From the NCBI GenBank assembly GCA_907165065.1, contig OU015528.1, forward strand, positions 39,919,515-39,983,514: 64,000 nt of DNA, written 5' to 3'. Within the stretch, counting starts at the first letter, position 1, and each line of letters starts with the position of its first letter. A program made the translations under genes and the position numbers. Origin of the DNA: Caprimulgus europaeus (Eukaryota > Chordata > Aves > Caprimulgiformes > Caprimulgidae). Under the pieces are notes generated by a model. That model was not told the DNA's origin and did no database searches. It saw only the letters and a program-made list of their open reading frames with translations. Shown in pieces: positions 63,701-64,000 of this stretch.

Positions 63701-64000
63701 TTTCAAGAGTGCTCCACTTGTAATTTATCTTGCTGAACAGATCCAGTTGTACTAATGTGATTCTATTTAGGCACAGATAATTTGATTTAACTTTAATACT
63801 GTTTACTAGATCAAATTTAACACTGCTGTAATTTTTTAAAACCGTTCAGTTTATACCAGACTTTTAATTTAATTCTTAAGCATTTTATGACAGTACTTTA
63901 AGAAAAAAAAAAATAAGGTTCATATTTGAAGATACAATTCACATGATTTTAACAGTAATTATTATTAATGGAATGTTACTTTCATTAGTAATAAGAACTC
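60732..64000. other. Unique AT-rich DNA, no gene seen
   Basis: After a short ATT run at 60731-60742 there is no recognisable gene or transposon to the end of the window. Frames are at or below about 63 codons. Confidence 0.6.

Overview
The window looks like AT-rich, gene-poor nuclear DNA from a bird. The main evidence is ten separate pieces of CR1 non-LTR retrotransposon, several still showing the diagnostic 3' end (short tandem copies of ATTCTGTG or ATTCTATG) and the C-terminal part of the CR1 reverse transcriptase ORF. An ERV-type solo LTR with a 6-bp target duplication and long vertebrate-style microsatellites fit this. The bird order cannot be told from the sequence. I found no rRNA, tRNA, CRISPR or operon, and no host protein-coding gene I can name with confidence. 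The window may be intergenic or lie inside a very long intron.

Layout. 205-622: CR1, minus strand, followed by an AT microsatellite. 1291-1331: a 19-G run. 1332-11232: AT-rich unique DNA with small microsatellites. 11233-11874: CR1, plus strand, same subfamily as the first. 11875-26027: AT-rich unique DNA. 26028-27107: an old CR1 (plus) interrupted by a 100-bp CR1 in the opposite direction. 30130-30918: CR1 (plus). 33740-34116: a GC-richer block with LTR-like ends. 34918-35555: a 638-bp unbroken pyrimidine tract made of CTTT, CTCT and CTTC repeats. 39365-39599: a strong inverted repeat abutting a short CR1 3' end. 40509-40819: a solo LTR (minus) with perfect 6-bp target duplications, followed by a CAGCM minisatellite. 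44552-45837: the longest and least damaged CR1, with 379 open codons of reverse transcriptase up to its natural stop. 45870-46206: an older CR1 in the opposite direction. 46540-46645 and 48233-48486: two weak exon-like stretches. 49750-50437: an old CR1 (plus). 59938-60731: an ATTAAT microsatellite followed by another young CR1 (plus). The remainder to 64000 is unique AT-rich DNA.

The CR1 pieces fall into at least four groups by their 3' ends. The youngest-looking group (39.4, 44.6 and 60.0 kb, plus the nested piece at 26.9 kb) shares GATCTTTCGAGGTCC. A second (0.2 and 11.2 kb) has GATCTCCTGAG. A third (26.0 and 45.9 kb) has a TCTTAAAGGTC or GACCTTTAAGA type end. The fourth (30.1 and 49.8 kb) has the CCAACCCAAAC end. 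The nested insertion at 26.9 kb independently orders the first group after the third. Nothing here amounts to a new biological system. The items most worth a second look are structural: the hairpin at a CR1 junction, the nested CR1, the two LTR or LTR-like elements, and the long polypyrimidine tract.
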